From positions 17,806 through 81,805 of the forward strand of contig JAMKCH010001624.1 of the NCBI GenBank assembly GCA_023653785.1: a DNA stretch of 64,000 nt. Reading direction: 5' to 3'. Both the position numbers and the translations under genes were made by a program. The DNA comes from Ophioderma brevispina. Its lineage: Eukaryota; Echinodermata; Ophiuroidea; Amphilepidida; Ophiodermatidae. The stretch's first letter is position 1, and every line of letters begins with the position of its first letter. Under the pieces are notes generated by a model. That model did not search any database. It saw nothing but the letters and a program-made list of their open reading frames with translations, and had not been told where the DNA came from. Below are positions 11,740 to 23,184 of the stretch, piece after piece.

Positions 11740-11975
11740 CCGTCCCCAAAACATCTCTATCATCATTCACAACATTCACACTCCCTTCCCAAACAATCCC
11801 TTCCCAACCCAACCATTACAACAAAACATCTCCACATACTAAACAAAGCAATCTCCGCCTTCCCCATCTCCCCTTCCCAACATTCCCTTCCCAACATTCC
11901 ATCGTACCCTTCCCAACACACATCTTACCCTTTCCCAACACACTCCAAAACATCCACTGCCAAACATCCCTATCT
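11740..11975. repeat. CCCTTCCCAACA-type minisatellite
   Basis: Imperfect repeats of about 10-20 bp built on CCCTTCCCAACA and CATCTCCCCTTCCCAACA. The same type follows the second family C copy at 16315-16660, so the minisatellite appears to belong to family C. Confidence 0.75.
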
Positions 11976-12171
11976 GATCTCCCTTTAATTGTGCTTGACA
12001 ACATCTGCCGCCATTATGTAAACTCATAGTGGTTTGTAGGGCTATTGTAACGCAGTGCCCACTGGGAGGATGCTTGCAACCTGATCACCACGGTGCCCAT
12101 GTTTTAAAAGGTAACTCCTGGTTCCAGGGATGAGATTGCAAAATTTCCAAAAAGGATGAAAAGAAAGAACT

Positions 12172-12712
12172 AGAATTTCGCGGTTTCTCTCTCGCTTTCA
12201 CGCTCGCTATATTCAAGAATATAAGCTGTGGGCCGCTCCATGACCTTTTTAACCTTGGCACATGACCTTGACCTCACTCATCAACATATGAGGGATCCCA
12301 TGGTGCACCCTATGACAGCGTTTTGGTTCCCATTGAAATTCACTTTTCAATTGAGATCAATTTTTAAAAAAACTTAACATTTTATTGACACACATGAATG
12401 AGAAGATTTCAATAGCTTCCAACACATCATTGGCTTCCATGGAGGTTTTTTGTAGCAGGTACTAGAGGGATCGTTAGTGATGAGAACATGGCTAAATGAC
12501 AGTAACTTGGTCACAAACTTTGCATTTTAAAGATATTCATCGTCTAAACGATCCACATGTTTCAACCTGTACAAAACTTCCAATGGAAGCAATGCATTGT
12601 GGGAAGCTACTGGGTATCTTCTCTCTTACACACATTATCCACACATACATCCACAACAGACTCACAACGAGTTGCTAAGTGGTCCGCCAGCTATAGCTTG
12701 CGGCCCCACAAA
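12172..12712 (+). repeat. Family B copy with internal extra sequence
   Basis: The left end CTAGAATTTCGCGG and the block ATGAGGGATCCCATGGTGCA match the intact copies. The right end, GCCAGCTATAGC and following, lies at about 12690-12712. About 240 bp between 12390 and 12635 are not in the other copies, so a secondary insertion is likely. Confidence 0.7.
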
Positions 12713-13284
12713 CGGAGGAAGTTGCAAAATCTCCTATACTTTGGTACAGGGGTAAAAGGAGAATCCTCCAATCGGAGGAAAAATCCAGACCCGGGATGTG
12801 GGTCTTTGCCAAGGCTTTACCAGTAGCTAAGTCAGGCGCGGGATCCAGAGGGGGCAGTTCGCCTCCTGGTAATTCTGTCTGCAAATTCTTCAAAATCAGC
12901 CCATTTTGGACAAGATTAGCCTCTAAGCCTCCCGTAACTTTTAACTTTTTCAAATCCTGGACCAGCCCCTGGCTCTTTTAAATAACATGAATTGCAGCAC
13001 ACTGATTTACCCAACTAAAGTAAAGAATTAAGCTGAAAATGCATCATCAAACATCATCATGAATATTAATCTTGTATTTTGTAACATATTGTGGCTAAAT
13101 TTATTCAGTGCATAGGAAATCGTTTGATCAAATATTTTCACCTCTAAATACAGACTTGTGAAATCTCGGATTAAAAACAATTTTATTAAATTTACACACG
13201 AAAAGTGAGCCCAAGCCCGGGATATAAAATTTCTGCTGCCAATGTACTGGATACTGCGACTCGAAGACTTGAGTGAGGTGTAGC
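12713..13284. other. No recognisable gene
   Basis: Opposing short frames at 12.56-12.98 kb overlap one another and show no family resemblance. The rest is AT-rich. Confidence 0.45.
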
Positions 13285-13619
13285 AAAGCGACTCCCAAAT
13301 CTACAAGTTTTTATCTTTCAACTACATAATACCTGGAAGGCAAAGAATAATCCCAGGAATATCCATGGGTAGTAGTAGCAATCATGATATCCAGGGCCGT
13401 CGCTAGACATTTTGTCAAGGGGGGTGTAAACTAAAGAAATGATATTGCCCCAGTAAGAGTCCTTGGAAGCGTGGTGAGCATATAAAACAATGCAACTAAC
13501 GGCATGCGGTTTGGGCCTACTTAAGGGCCATTAAAAAGTTTCCTAAGTAGATGCCCTTAGAGACCATTTCTTGTTGATCGTTCGAATCAATCTGCACACC
13601 ACAAGTGCCTTAACACAAG

Positions 13620-14330
13620 GGCACAAACCGGAAAGCCCTGAACGGGTGGAGTGCAGGGGCCCGATTTAGGGCCCCTGGTGGGGTGAAGAGGCAGAACAGC
13701 CGGGGGTCCAGGGGCAGAGCCCCCGGAAGCTCTTGGATTTGAGCTATTCAGAATCTTCAAGATGGCCACTTTTTGAGTAGTAAACTGTAATCAATGCAAA
13801 GAAAAGACTGAATTCTAACTTTGCTCACTGAAACGGGCAGTAATATGCCTAAGCTTGTACTACCGAGGGGAACTATACACATAGCGAGCGCCAATGTCTG
13901 TGGGTGTAGGAGCAGAGCCTCTGCCAGGGGTCCAGGGGGCAAAGCCCCGGAAGCTCTTGGATTTGAGCAATTCAGAACCTTTAAGATTGCCACTTTTTAA
14001 GGGGTAAATAGTAATCAATTCAAATAAAAGACTGGTTTCTAACTTTGCTCACTGAGACGGACAGTATATAAGCTTGTACTACTGAGGGGAGCTACTCATA
14101 GGGAGCGCCAATGTCTTTAACGGGTGGGGTGCAGAGCAGAGCCCCTCCGGGGGTCCAGGGGGCCCCCCCCGGAGCCCCCGGAAGCTCTTGGATTTGAGCT
14201 ATTAAGATGGGGGATTTTGAAGGGTAAAACGTATAGTAATTCAAATGAAAGATTGGGCACTTAACCCAATCAGCGGCAAGTAGTCCAGATAGTTTATGGT
14301 GCCTGGGGGCTAGGAAACCGATCCCTACCA
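13620..14330. repeat. Tandem repeat, about 220-235 bp unit, three units
   Basis: The phrase AAGCTCTTGGATTTGAG recurs at about 13726, 13945 and 14179. Each is preceded by GGGTCCAGGGG and two are followed by CTTTGCTCACTGA and an AGCTTGTACTAC block. The units lie inside the hAT-like element and have diverged by small indels. Confidence 0.8.
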
Positions 14331-14751
14331 ATTTTTTTTTCTTGCCACTTCAGCTCCTCAAATGAAAATTCCCCTAACACTGGTACAAAACCAACTAGGC
14401 GGAATGGCCCATATGGCTATACTGTTTTGCCCATGCCACTTTTTTTTTTTTTTTTAATTTTTCTTTTTTTATAATTTGTTATGAAATATTCCTCTATACA
14501 GTACTGTTGGCACATTAGCAATTCTTGATTACTCTGTGGGGCTAAACTTGAAACAAAACTAGTTGGCTTGAGGGGAATCCCATTTTAAATATACATATTT
14601 GGATTTATGCTAAGCTGGAGTTCCAAATCTTATGCGTCTGAAGCCATTCTCTCCGTTTCTGTTTCTTCTTTCTTTCCCATCTTTTTTTATTAAGCTTTCT
14701 TTTCGTTTTACTTCTCTCTCTCCTCTCCTGTCGTCTCTTTCTCTCTTTTTG

Positions 14752-15203
14752 TGGGCGCCCAGCCTATAGCTGGCAGGACCACTTAGCAATCCGTTTTTTT
14801 TTTTTTTTTTTTAATTTCTTTGTGTTTGTGTTTGTGTGATGTGTGTGTCAAAAATTGTTAGTTTTTTTTTAAATTGACCTCATTGAAAAGTTAAACTTCA
14901 ATTGGAACCAAACTTCTGTCACCCTAGTGCACAATGGATCCCTCATATGTTGATGAGGTCAAAGGTCATGTTGAAAGGTCAAGGTCCAGGTTGTAGGTCA
15001 AGTTGAAAATTGGCTAAAAATTAAATTGAATCTAATTGAAAACTTGAAGTTCAATGGAACCAAACTTTTGTCAGGTGCACCATGTGATCCCCTCATAGTT
15101 GATGATAAGCAAAGTCACGTGCCAGGTCAAAGGTCATGGGGCGGCCCACAGCTTATATCTTTGAATATAGCGAGCGCGAAAGCCGAGAACCGCAAATTCA
15201 GTT
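14752..15203 (-). repeat. Family B copy, reverse orientation
   Basis: It starts with the reverse complement of the GCCAGCTATAGCTGGC end and finishes with GCGAGCGCGAAAGCCGAGAA, the reverse of the left end. It sits in a pyrimidine-rich stretch inside the hAT-like element. Exact AGGTCAAAGGTCA occurs at 14956-14968 and 15124-15136. Confidence 0.8.
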
Positions 15204-15479
15204 TCTTCTCTTTTCCTTTCTTCTCTTTTTTTTTGAGGATCGCTGGGGGGGGGTGTTTCCCCCCCCCCCCACACCCCCCCATGGCGACTGTCCCTGATGA
15301 TTCACTAACTATCTCCTTGTTTTCTTCAAATGAACAACAAAAGAAATACTAAACTGCACTGCAGGTGCTTTTTCAACACTGTCCCCTGTGTTTACAAATA
15401 TGGAGAGGTCCAACAGTATTCCCTTTGATGGGAAAACAAAAAAATACATCAGTCCTCGGACCGCTTGTGTTGCCTGCCG

Positions 15480-15880
15480 CGTGGTTGTGAATGATAGGCC
15501 TCACATGGACCTTTGACATTGATAGAGGGACTTTGACCTCCTAAACAAAATGAGGGTTTGCATTGTAAACACCACAAAGGCAAGTTTGGGTTCAATTGAA
15601 CTTCAAACTTGTGATAGGTCAATTTACATGTTCAGCCTATTTTAAACATGACCTCACATGACCTTGACCTCATCAACAAATGAGGGATCCCATGTTGCAC
15701 CTATGATGCCAAGTTTCGTTCCAATTGCACTTCAACCTTTCACTGAGGGTCAATTTTTTAGCCTATTTTACAACTTGACCTCACATGACCTTTGACCTTG
15801 GTATGTGGCCTTTGACCTCATCGACAAATGGGGGATGCCAAGTTGCACCTGTGACAGAAGTTTGGTTTAAACCCATAAAT
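15480..15880 (+). repeat. Family B-related fragments
   Basis: Two imperfect stretches repeat the block ATGACC...CTCATCAACAAATGAGGGATCCCATG...CACCTATGA...AAGTTTGGTTCCAATTG (broken here for length). TGACCTTTGACCT is present at 15786-15798. Neither end of the family is present. Confidence 0.65.
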
Positions 15881-16228
15881 GTATGTGGATATTACAGGCA
15901 AATGTTAACCCTTTTTCACAACAACAGACATCACAACAGACATCAAGAGTTATCAAGAACAGACATCAACAGTGGACAAAGTGATCCCTATGTGTCTTCC
16001 TGCCTTAAGGCAGGCGACACAAAATATGTATTTGTACAGACTTGGACTGAAGACGACGATGACAATGATGATGAAGAAGAATGGGGGGAAACAACTACAG
16101 ACAAGTATAATGTACCCAAGCCACAATATAGTATGAAACAAGAGCATCAACAATGTATGTAAACCCTTGTTTACGATGTAGCAGGTACATCTAAGAAGGT
16201 CAGACCGTATGTTGGAAAATCCAGTTGC

Positions 16229-16258
16229 CTAATAATAATAATAATAATAATAATAATA
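16229..16258. repeat. (AAT)n microsatellite
   Basis: About ten perfect ATA/AAT triplets. Confidence 0.95.
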
Positions 16259-16314
16259 GGCATTAAATCCTTTTGACGTTTTTCCAAGTACGGTGGAGTT
16301 GCGTATATCCCCAT

Positions 16315-16660
16315 CCACCAACAGCTATCTCCCCTTCCCAACACCCCTTCCCAACACCCCTTCCAAACACCCCATTTTCCCCTCCCAACACCCATCTCCC
16401 CTTCCCAAATAACTCATCTCCCCTTTAAAACATCTTTATCTCCTTTCCCAACATCCACCTCCCTTCCCAACACCCATCTCTCCCAACACCCATCTGCCCT
16501 TCCCTACACCCATCTCCCCTTCCCAACATCCACTTCCCTTCCCAATACCCATCTCCCCTTCCCAAATTCCATCTTACCCTTCCCAACACGCATCTTACCC
16601 TTCCCAACACCCCAACATCCCCTGCCCACACCCTCATCCCTTCCCAACATCCCTACACTC
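16315..16660. repeat. CCCTTCCCAACACCCATCT minisatellite
   Basis: Imperfect units of about 19-20 bp. It is the tail of family C copy 2, homologous to 11740-11975. Confidence 0.85.
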
Positions 16661-16693
16661 CAAAGCAAAGAGAACATGTCATATTTTAATTTA

Positions 16694-17155
16694 AACTAGA
16701 ATTTTGCGGTTCTCGGCTTTCGCGCTCGCTATATTCAAAGAATATAAGCTGTGGGCCGCCCCATGACCTTTGACCCTGGCATGTGACCTTTGATCTCATC
16801 AACATATGAGGGATCGCATGGTGCACCTATGACAAAAGTTTGGTTCCAATTGAACTTCAAGTTTTCAATTTAGATGAATTTTACATTTTTAGCCCATTTT
16901 TCAACTTGACCCCACATGACCTTTGACCTTTCAACATGACCTTTGACCTCATCAACATATGACGGATCCCATTGTGCACCTATGACAGAAGTTTGGTTCC
17001 AATTGAAGTTAAACTTTTCAATTGAGGTCAATTTTAAAAAAAACTTAACAATTTGTGACACACACATCCACACACACACCCACACATACACACATACACA
17101 CGCACAACGGATTGCTAAGTGGTCCTGCCAGCTATAGCTGGCGGCCCACAAAAAC
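16694..17155 (+). repeat. Family B reference copy
   Basis: The most complete copy. It begins CTAGAATTTTGCGG and continues through GGCTTTCGCGCTCGCTATA, ATATAAGCTGTGGGCCGC, and two rounds of a block with ATGACCTTTGACC and CATATGAGGGATC. A CA-rich microsatellite (17058-17104) follows. It ends with the 16-bp palindrome GCCAGCTATAGCTGGC and GGCCCACAAA. Related copies are at 12.2, 14.8, 31.0 and 44.9 kb. No coding capacity. TGACCTTTGACCT is exact at 16917-16929 and 16937-16949. The class is unclear; see findings. Confidence 0.85.
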
Positions 17156-18740
17156 ACAAATTGAAACCGAATGTTTTATTGCCTGTATGGTTGCACTTCG
17201 AAGTGAGCGTGACTGACGGGACAAAAAAGTACCATCACTTTTTTGAAAAAGTAGATTCTCATAAAAAGCTATCTGTTTTCATATGAGATTCATTGCAAAT
17301 TGTTGTTAAAATTAATCATTGATACATAAACATTAGTAACATTATGATCAATAGATAAATAACCTGAGATTTCCAAAACTGGGCCTCTCAACAGCGGTGA
17401 CTGATGGACTGAACTGACGGACCTTTTGGACATTTTTCGCTACAGACCATGCTGCATTGCTCAAATGTACTTTTTGGTTTATGTTGCCACAAAAACTTCA
17501 AATAAATAATATCAAAACAAAATCAGATATGACATTAAACATCTGTGAGACATCTATGTGAAGGATCTCAACTCAAATATGCCACTACCACTCAGTGCTA
17601 TCAAAATGATCAAATTCAAGATTTTTATAGCCATGATTTGACTGCCAGGTGGTAATTTAAATTGTTCAAAATGAGCATTACTAACTTTTTTGTTTGGCAG
17701 AATTTTGTGCAAGAATCTGGAATCGGAGTAAAAAAACTAAAATTTAGAACTTAAAAATTTTCTCTCCCATTTGGAATTTACATGAAAAAGTGCCAAGAAA
17801 TCAAAATTATATTACGGAGACCGTTATTTGTAATTTTTTGTTAAATTTTTCATCAAATGGATGTGCAAGCTATTAGTCCTTGAAGAATGTTAACTCTTTG
17901 GTTCACAGAGGGACATAACTTCTTTTAATCATTCATGGCCAAGATTAGGGTATATTGCACGCGTGACTGACGGGACGAGGGCAAACTGTCTGTACGGACA
18001 CATTTGATTTGTGAAGGGATTTCTTAACTAAAGATCATTGAACAATTTTTATTGGTGGTTTTTTATATGAATACCAATTGAAGAAGATAGATTGACCTTG
18101 GAATGATAATCTCCATCCCTGTAATATAGAAAATACAACTTTTAATGTTTTGTTGTGACATGACTGGACATTCCCAAAACCCATACATAACCTACATTAT
18201 CCTATGAGTATTATACTGGTTAAGAAGTGTTATCTGATTTGTTTCGAGGAACAAAGCTGCTTATTAAACCATAATAAATATCTTTGGTAATTGTGCACTA
18301 TAACACAATTATGGGATCAAGATTTTACTGTGGCAAAGTGGGCTACTCACATGGGTCCCATTTTCCCTCAATTCAATTGTCATAAAATAAATCAAATTAA
18401 AGAATACAAAAAGCGAAAGCATTTCTGACTGCTTAGTTAGTCTACTGTACAGGAAGCGTAATTTGGAAGCACCAATTAAACTTTTTAATTCATCAGATGC
18501 AACATTTTCACGATATTACCTTAATATATATAACCACACACACACACATACAACCAGAAAAACCCAAATGTTTTGATAGTGTGCAATATTCTCCTTTCTT
18601 TAAATGTCATCTTTGCAAAAAGGCTAACAGAATACTGTGGCTTGCTAAAGTCATCCTGGATCCACATTATGCATCCATTTGAATACTGCATACAAATACT
18701 TGCTGAAATTCTGTTACCAGGAAGATAGCGGAGAAATGGA
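17156..18740. other. No recognisable gene
   Basis: GTGACTGACGGGAC occurs near 17208 and 17962, with a relative near 17396-17420, hinting at an old repeat. A short (CA)n run lies at 18534-18550. No coding signature. Confidence 0.5.
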
Positions 18741-18746
18741 CTTTAA

Positions 18747-19085
18747 AAGGGGCATTTCGTGATTCCACAGCCTCGTTGTTCCCGCGACTTACCTAAAAAG
18801 CTGATATTTTATATCAATCTGAACCGTTTTAACATTTGTAATCCACGTGTACCAATCTTACGTGCAAATTCCGGTCGTATCTCTACAAGAAATTTGCAAT
18901 TTTGTATTTTCCTGTCCAAAACTGTAACATAAATTATAGCACATGGCCTAAGACCGTGGGAAAACGAGCCTTTGCTCATAACACAAACCCGCAAAGTCGG
19001 AATCGCCTAAAAATTTGTGAATAAGCTTTTCTCAAGGATACTATTAAAAAAAAGATTAGACAAAGGTGCGAAAACGACATCACCT
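18747..19085. mobile_element. TTAA-flanked MITE (piggyBac-like), decayed copy
   Basis: TTAA at 18743-18746 precedes AAGGGGCATTTCGTGAT, and the sequence closes at CACCT plus TTAA at 19086-19089. It aligns along its whole length with 37321-37658, whose two ends are still clear inverted repeats. The right end is eroded here. Both copies share the right-flanking GGTAATGG, so the true right boundary could lie a little further out. Confidence 0.72.
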
Positions 19086-19099
19086 TTAAGGTAATGGTG

Positions 19100-19770
19100 A
19101 TCGTTGTAAAACTAAATGATTTTACTTTTAAAGATATGAATCTTATCATGAGCTGCTTGTTTTAGTATAAGGATTTTATAAATTTGTGTAAGCTAATTTG
19201 TTAATTGTTGCAATTCTTGTGTTCTTTTAATGATTGAATTAGACTGGCCAAAGTCGTACGCCTAGCTTACATTCCACGATTTCTAATTATTGGAGAGTAA
19301 TTGAAAGAGGTGAGAAATCATAACAAAAATGTTTAAGAAAGTCGTGTCAATAAGTTTTTTAATTTGTGGTCAAAATGTGTGCATTACAACTCTTTTCAAA
19401 CAAAGCAAATTGCATGTGCAGAAACTCATTTCAGACAAGAAAATTCCCTTTGAAAAATCCTGCTGAAAAAGTGAATGACCAAAATGCCCCCCTCACCCCC
19501 CCCCACACAACAGATGAAAAAAATAAAATTGCACAGTTGTGCCGCAAACTGTTTTCTGTGGCCCAACGAGGAGCGGAAACTGTTAATGACAAAAAATAAG
19601 TTGATGTTATTGACCCGTAGTTGCACATAATTGTACTAAATAATTGTACTTTTTAAAGATATGACTTATGATATGCTTTTTTACTATAATGATTTGATAA
19701 TTGGTTGTATAATTGTTTCAATTGTTGCAATTCTTGTGTTCTTTCATTTAATTTGCATTAGGCCATTTTC
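19100..19770 (+). repeat. Family E array, about 515-bp unit
   Basis: The landmark TTGTTGCAATTCTTGTGTTC occurs at about 19205 and again near 19722, about 517 bp apart. Between them lie AATAAGTTTTTTAATTTG and ACTCATTTCAGACAAGAAA, also present in the 27.7-29.3 kb array. The 77-codon frame inside is not conserved in the other copies. Confidence 0.75.
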
Positions 19771-22656
19771 AAATCCAGTGGGGTAAACTTTCAGTTTGAC
19801 ACTTCATGATGTATCTCACTAATTCATTGAAGAATTCAAAGATATTTTGCTGTGTAATATCCTATATAGGGGCTAGCTCAGCTAGCTTAAAAACCTCCTT
19901 ACTTTTTCTTTTGGATGTGGTGAGCCCTTATGTGGTCAAAATTCGGCACTTTTGGTTGTACCCCAAAATTAATCTATTTTTCTCAAAGCCTGTACTTTTC
20001 CCATGCATTGAATTCCCAGTTTTTGTTTTAGTATTATATCGACAATGTCCACCTATAATGCTATTTTGGTTCACATTTTCTTGCCTTCTCATTTCCGGAG
20101 ACAGGTCGTTGCAATTAAGCGTTTCGGAAGGTGACATTTTCCGTTAACAAATGAGCCTATTTATAAACCAACTGTTTATCCTTTTATTTAATAAGAATTC
20201 TCTCTGTATTTGGTGTATGCAACATCTACCAGTATGACTTGCATTTAGTTGCAAAAGAATTTGATCCTTAGCCTCTTTACGATTTTGTGCGCAAGTCAAT
20301 TCAATGTTAAATTTTCCGTTAACATTTTTCGTCACTTCCGCAACAAGAAATGATAGGTTTATTTTTTAAAGAGATACAATGGCCATGTTTTGACACCTTC
20401 TTTAAAGTTGAACATGCTCCTTCTTAAACATCTTTACTTGAATAAAAGTGGCAAAAATACACCAAAACATATTTCAAATTATGCTGAACACTGTTATACC
20501 TTACGTTAGCACCTTTCACCTCCGAAACACATATGTCACTTCCGACGCCCCCGCGAAACAGTTAAATTACACATCTCAGCTTTACTTGCTTAATAGAAAC
20601 TCTTGCTGCTGATATCTCTGTTGTAGTGATTAGCAGTGATGCTCATCATGATAGGATGACACTCCAAGGTGCTGCACAAGGTCACTTTAACTCCTGAGAC
20701 TGAAATTTTGTCTCGGAGATGACATAACTTTGTTAACAATGTCAATTGCTCAGTTTTGGAGCTTGGAGGCCTTACTGTGTTTGACTGTGATTGTTTTACA
20801 TTGGAAAGAAACATATTCAAATGATCTGAGATTTATAACCAGTACAGATTGGATAAATTGACTAAATACCAGTGTATTCGTGTTTATTGTTACTTTTGTG
20901 CCATTTGAATAGAACATGCCAGACACATAACAGTCTTTGTGACAGTAATGTGCGTGAATGAATCGTTTGTTGTTTAACTAAATTCTGATTTCCTTAAATC
21001 TCTAAGATAAAATAGGTATAAGCTTGACCAACACAACTGTTGTGCATATTTTAGAGAAAATAACCCAATCTAATCATTGTTTCGGAGGTGACGTTTTGGT
21101 ACATGCGTATAGAACATTATTGCAAGGACTTGGCTTGTGTTGGCATTAAGTATTCAATATAACAAGTTTCAACCACAAATACTTTTGTGTTTTCTAAACA
21201 AATCCAGCAATACTCTGGCAGGGTCATTCCATGCCAAAACAGAGATTCCACCAAACATCTTGAGTTTTGCCATGACTTCCTTGGGATTAAATTCTAAGCT
21301 GAGATCAGCAACAGAAATCCATATATATTCCATTGTTCTCATAGAATGGTTCATCCACAAAGTTACACTCTGAGCAAAAATTCAGTCATTTGCATTTGCA
21401 AAATAAAACAAGTATCATTTTAAAAAGGTAATAAAGCAATAATCAGCACAGGGATATTTACCCATGGTCTAAACTGAGAAAAACAGGAATAACTTTGACA
21501 TTTTTAATATTATTCTCTTGTACTGTGAAAATTTAAAATTTCCAATTTTCAGGGGCACACTGGCAGGGACCATTGCTGCTGTAGGATCTTAAAATACTTC
21601 AATGAATGCATGTGCAGTCAATTTCCATTCGGACCCCATGATAGAAGTAGGGGAAATTGCCCCTAGACCTTAAGTTTGTGATATATGTTGCCTTTAATGT
21701 TTTTGAACCTTACTTTTGAGATGGGAACTCCAATTTTGACTATTGAGAATTCTACATTTTATGAAAATTACTGCTTGTGACGACATGTATATAAGGCTAA
21801 AAAATGGTTGACCCATGTGAAAAGTCACTAAAATTACCCAAACATGACACAGGACGGATGCATAATGCATAGCTGTACCAGCGGCCCTCTAGTTTTCTTG
21901 CATGGTTAATTTTACGTAAAAATATGTAATAGGATATCTTAACGGAAGTTGTAAGTTTGTTTGTGTTTGCTTCATATTTAAATGTGTTAGATTATTACAT
22001 TTCAGTTGACCACCCAAAATGAAAAACTTACATATTTTAAGTGTGGCATTGTCTCTGCCAGTACAGTCTGTTGAACCCAGCTAGTGCAAAATTAAGCCAC
22101 CAACAATTTTGATTGTAGAACATGCCCACTCATATGTGTGAAATAAATATGTATTTCCATTTTTGGGGACACACACAGCTATTGATCCATGCTGGCTGAA
22201 AGGGTCTTCTAAAGGCTCGCTAAATGTTATTATTGCAATGTTTGTGGTCATCATACAAGGCAGAAACTAAATTTTTATGCCCTCCTTAAAGTTAAGTTCC
22301 CTTAATAAGGTCGCCCTGAATAAAAAAAAGAGTCACTAAAAACCATAACCGAATGCTAGGTCACACCATGCAGCTGCTCTTCAAAGAGACTTGATTTTTT
22401 TTTCCATCAGATGAAAAGTATACGTTACAATAAATGATATGACTTTACATTGTTTTATAAATTGCTAAATGGTATTGTATTTTTGCTCCACCAAATGATT
22501 GCCAATACATTGGCATTTACAACAGTACAATGTTTACATATCCCTATCATATACTATATGAATCTTAGGGCTAAAATAGTCAAAACTCTTTTTTCAACAA
22601 AACAGTGATAGGTCTGTTAGTAGCTATCACTATGCAATTGATAAAGTTCAAGATTA
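19771..22656. other. No gene; scattered short repeats
   Basis: Phrases such as TTTCGGAAGGTGAC, CACTTCCGCAAC and CACCTCCGAAACACATATG (about 20120-20530 and 21080) recur in both orientations, suggesting remnants of a family with GGAAGTGAC-like motifs. No ends or coding signature were found. Confidence 0.45.
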
Positions 22657-23182
22657 TGGCCAGTATTCCAGAAACTTGTTTAGCTAAACGCTTGTTTAGC
22701 TAAACGCGATTTTAGCTTTAAAATCGCCGTAATTTAAAAATTGCGTTTAAGCAAAAACGAACATTTTTAAATATTTTAGCCATTGCTGCTTTAAACAGAA
22801 GAGTTAAACACACAAGTAACATCGTCGTTATTTAAAGACGCTAACTTGACTGTATAAAAGCCTATTGCGCTTTTATCGTGAGGGCCAGTGTATCATGGCT
22901 TTCCGCAGCGTTTAAAGTGATGCACCGACTGGGCGAGAATCGTTGTCAATAGGCAGTGCGTTGGGCATGCAATTGGCCATGAAAACACACACTAAAAAAC
23001 TCTTAAACTAGCCCCTACCTAGGTATTTTTAAAATTTCGATGCATTTTGGCGGAGTTAAAAGTGCGTTTAACTTTAAACTAATTTCTGACAATTACGTTT
23101 ACCTTACAACGATACGTATCTCGCATATAAACGTGCGCGTAGCTTTAAAATCAGAGCTAACACCCTTTTTGGAATACGGCCA
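22657..23182. mobile_element. TA-flanked MITE, 526 bp
   Basis: The left end TGGCCAGTATTCCAGAAA is mirrored at the right by TTTTTGGAATACGGCCA. TA flanks both sides (22655-22656 and 23183-23184). Just inside the left end GTTTAGCTAAACGC is repeated twice in tandem, and TAGCTTTAAAATC appears near both ends in opposite orientation. The TA target suggests a Tc1/mariner-type mobiliser, but other TA-targeting groups fit too. Confidence 0.8.
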
Positions 23183-23184
23183 TA

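Larger units (their letters stand above)
13392..15296. mobile_element. hAT-like non-autonomous element, 1905 bp
   Basis: The left end CAGGGCCGTCGC is mirrored at the right by GCGACTGTCCCTG. The flanks ATGATATC (13384-13391) and ATGATTCA (15297-15304) are a slightly decayed 8-bp target duplication. The uninterrupted site is present in family C copy 1 at about 11252. Eight-bp duplications and CAG-starting ends are hAT hallmarks. No transposase is encoded. It holds a tandem array of about 225-bp units and a reverse-oriented family B copy. Confidence 0.78.
13285..16660 (+). repeat. Family C copy 2, split by insertions
   Basis: Pieces at 13285-13391, 15297-15450, 16015-16165 and 16302-16660 line up in order with copy 1 at 11.16-11.97 kb. 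The gaps are a 1905-bp hAT-like element, about 560 bp containing family B-like sequence, and about 140 bp holding an (AAT)n run. Read together the pieces rebuild one family C copy with its minisatellite tail. Confidence 0.75.
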
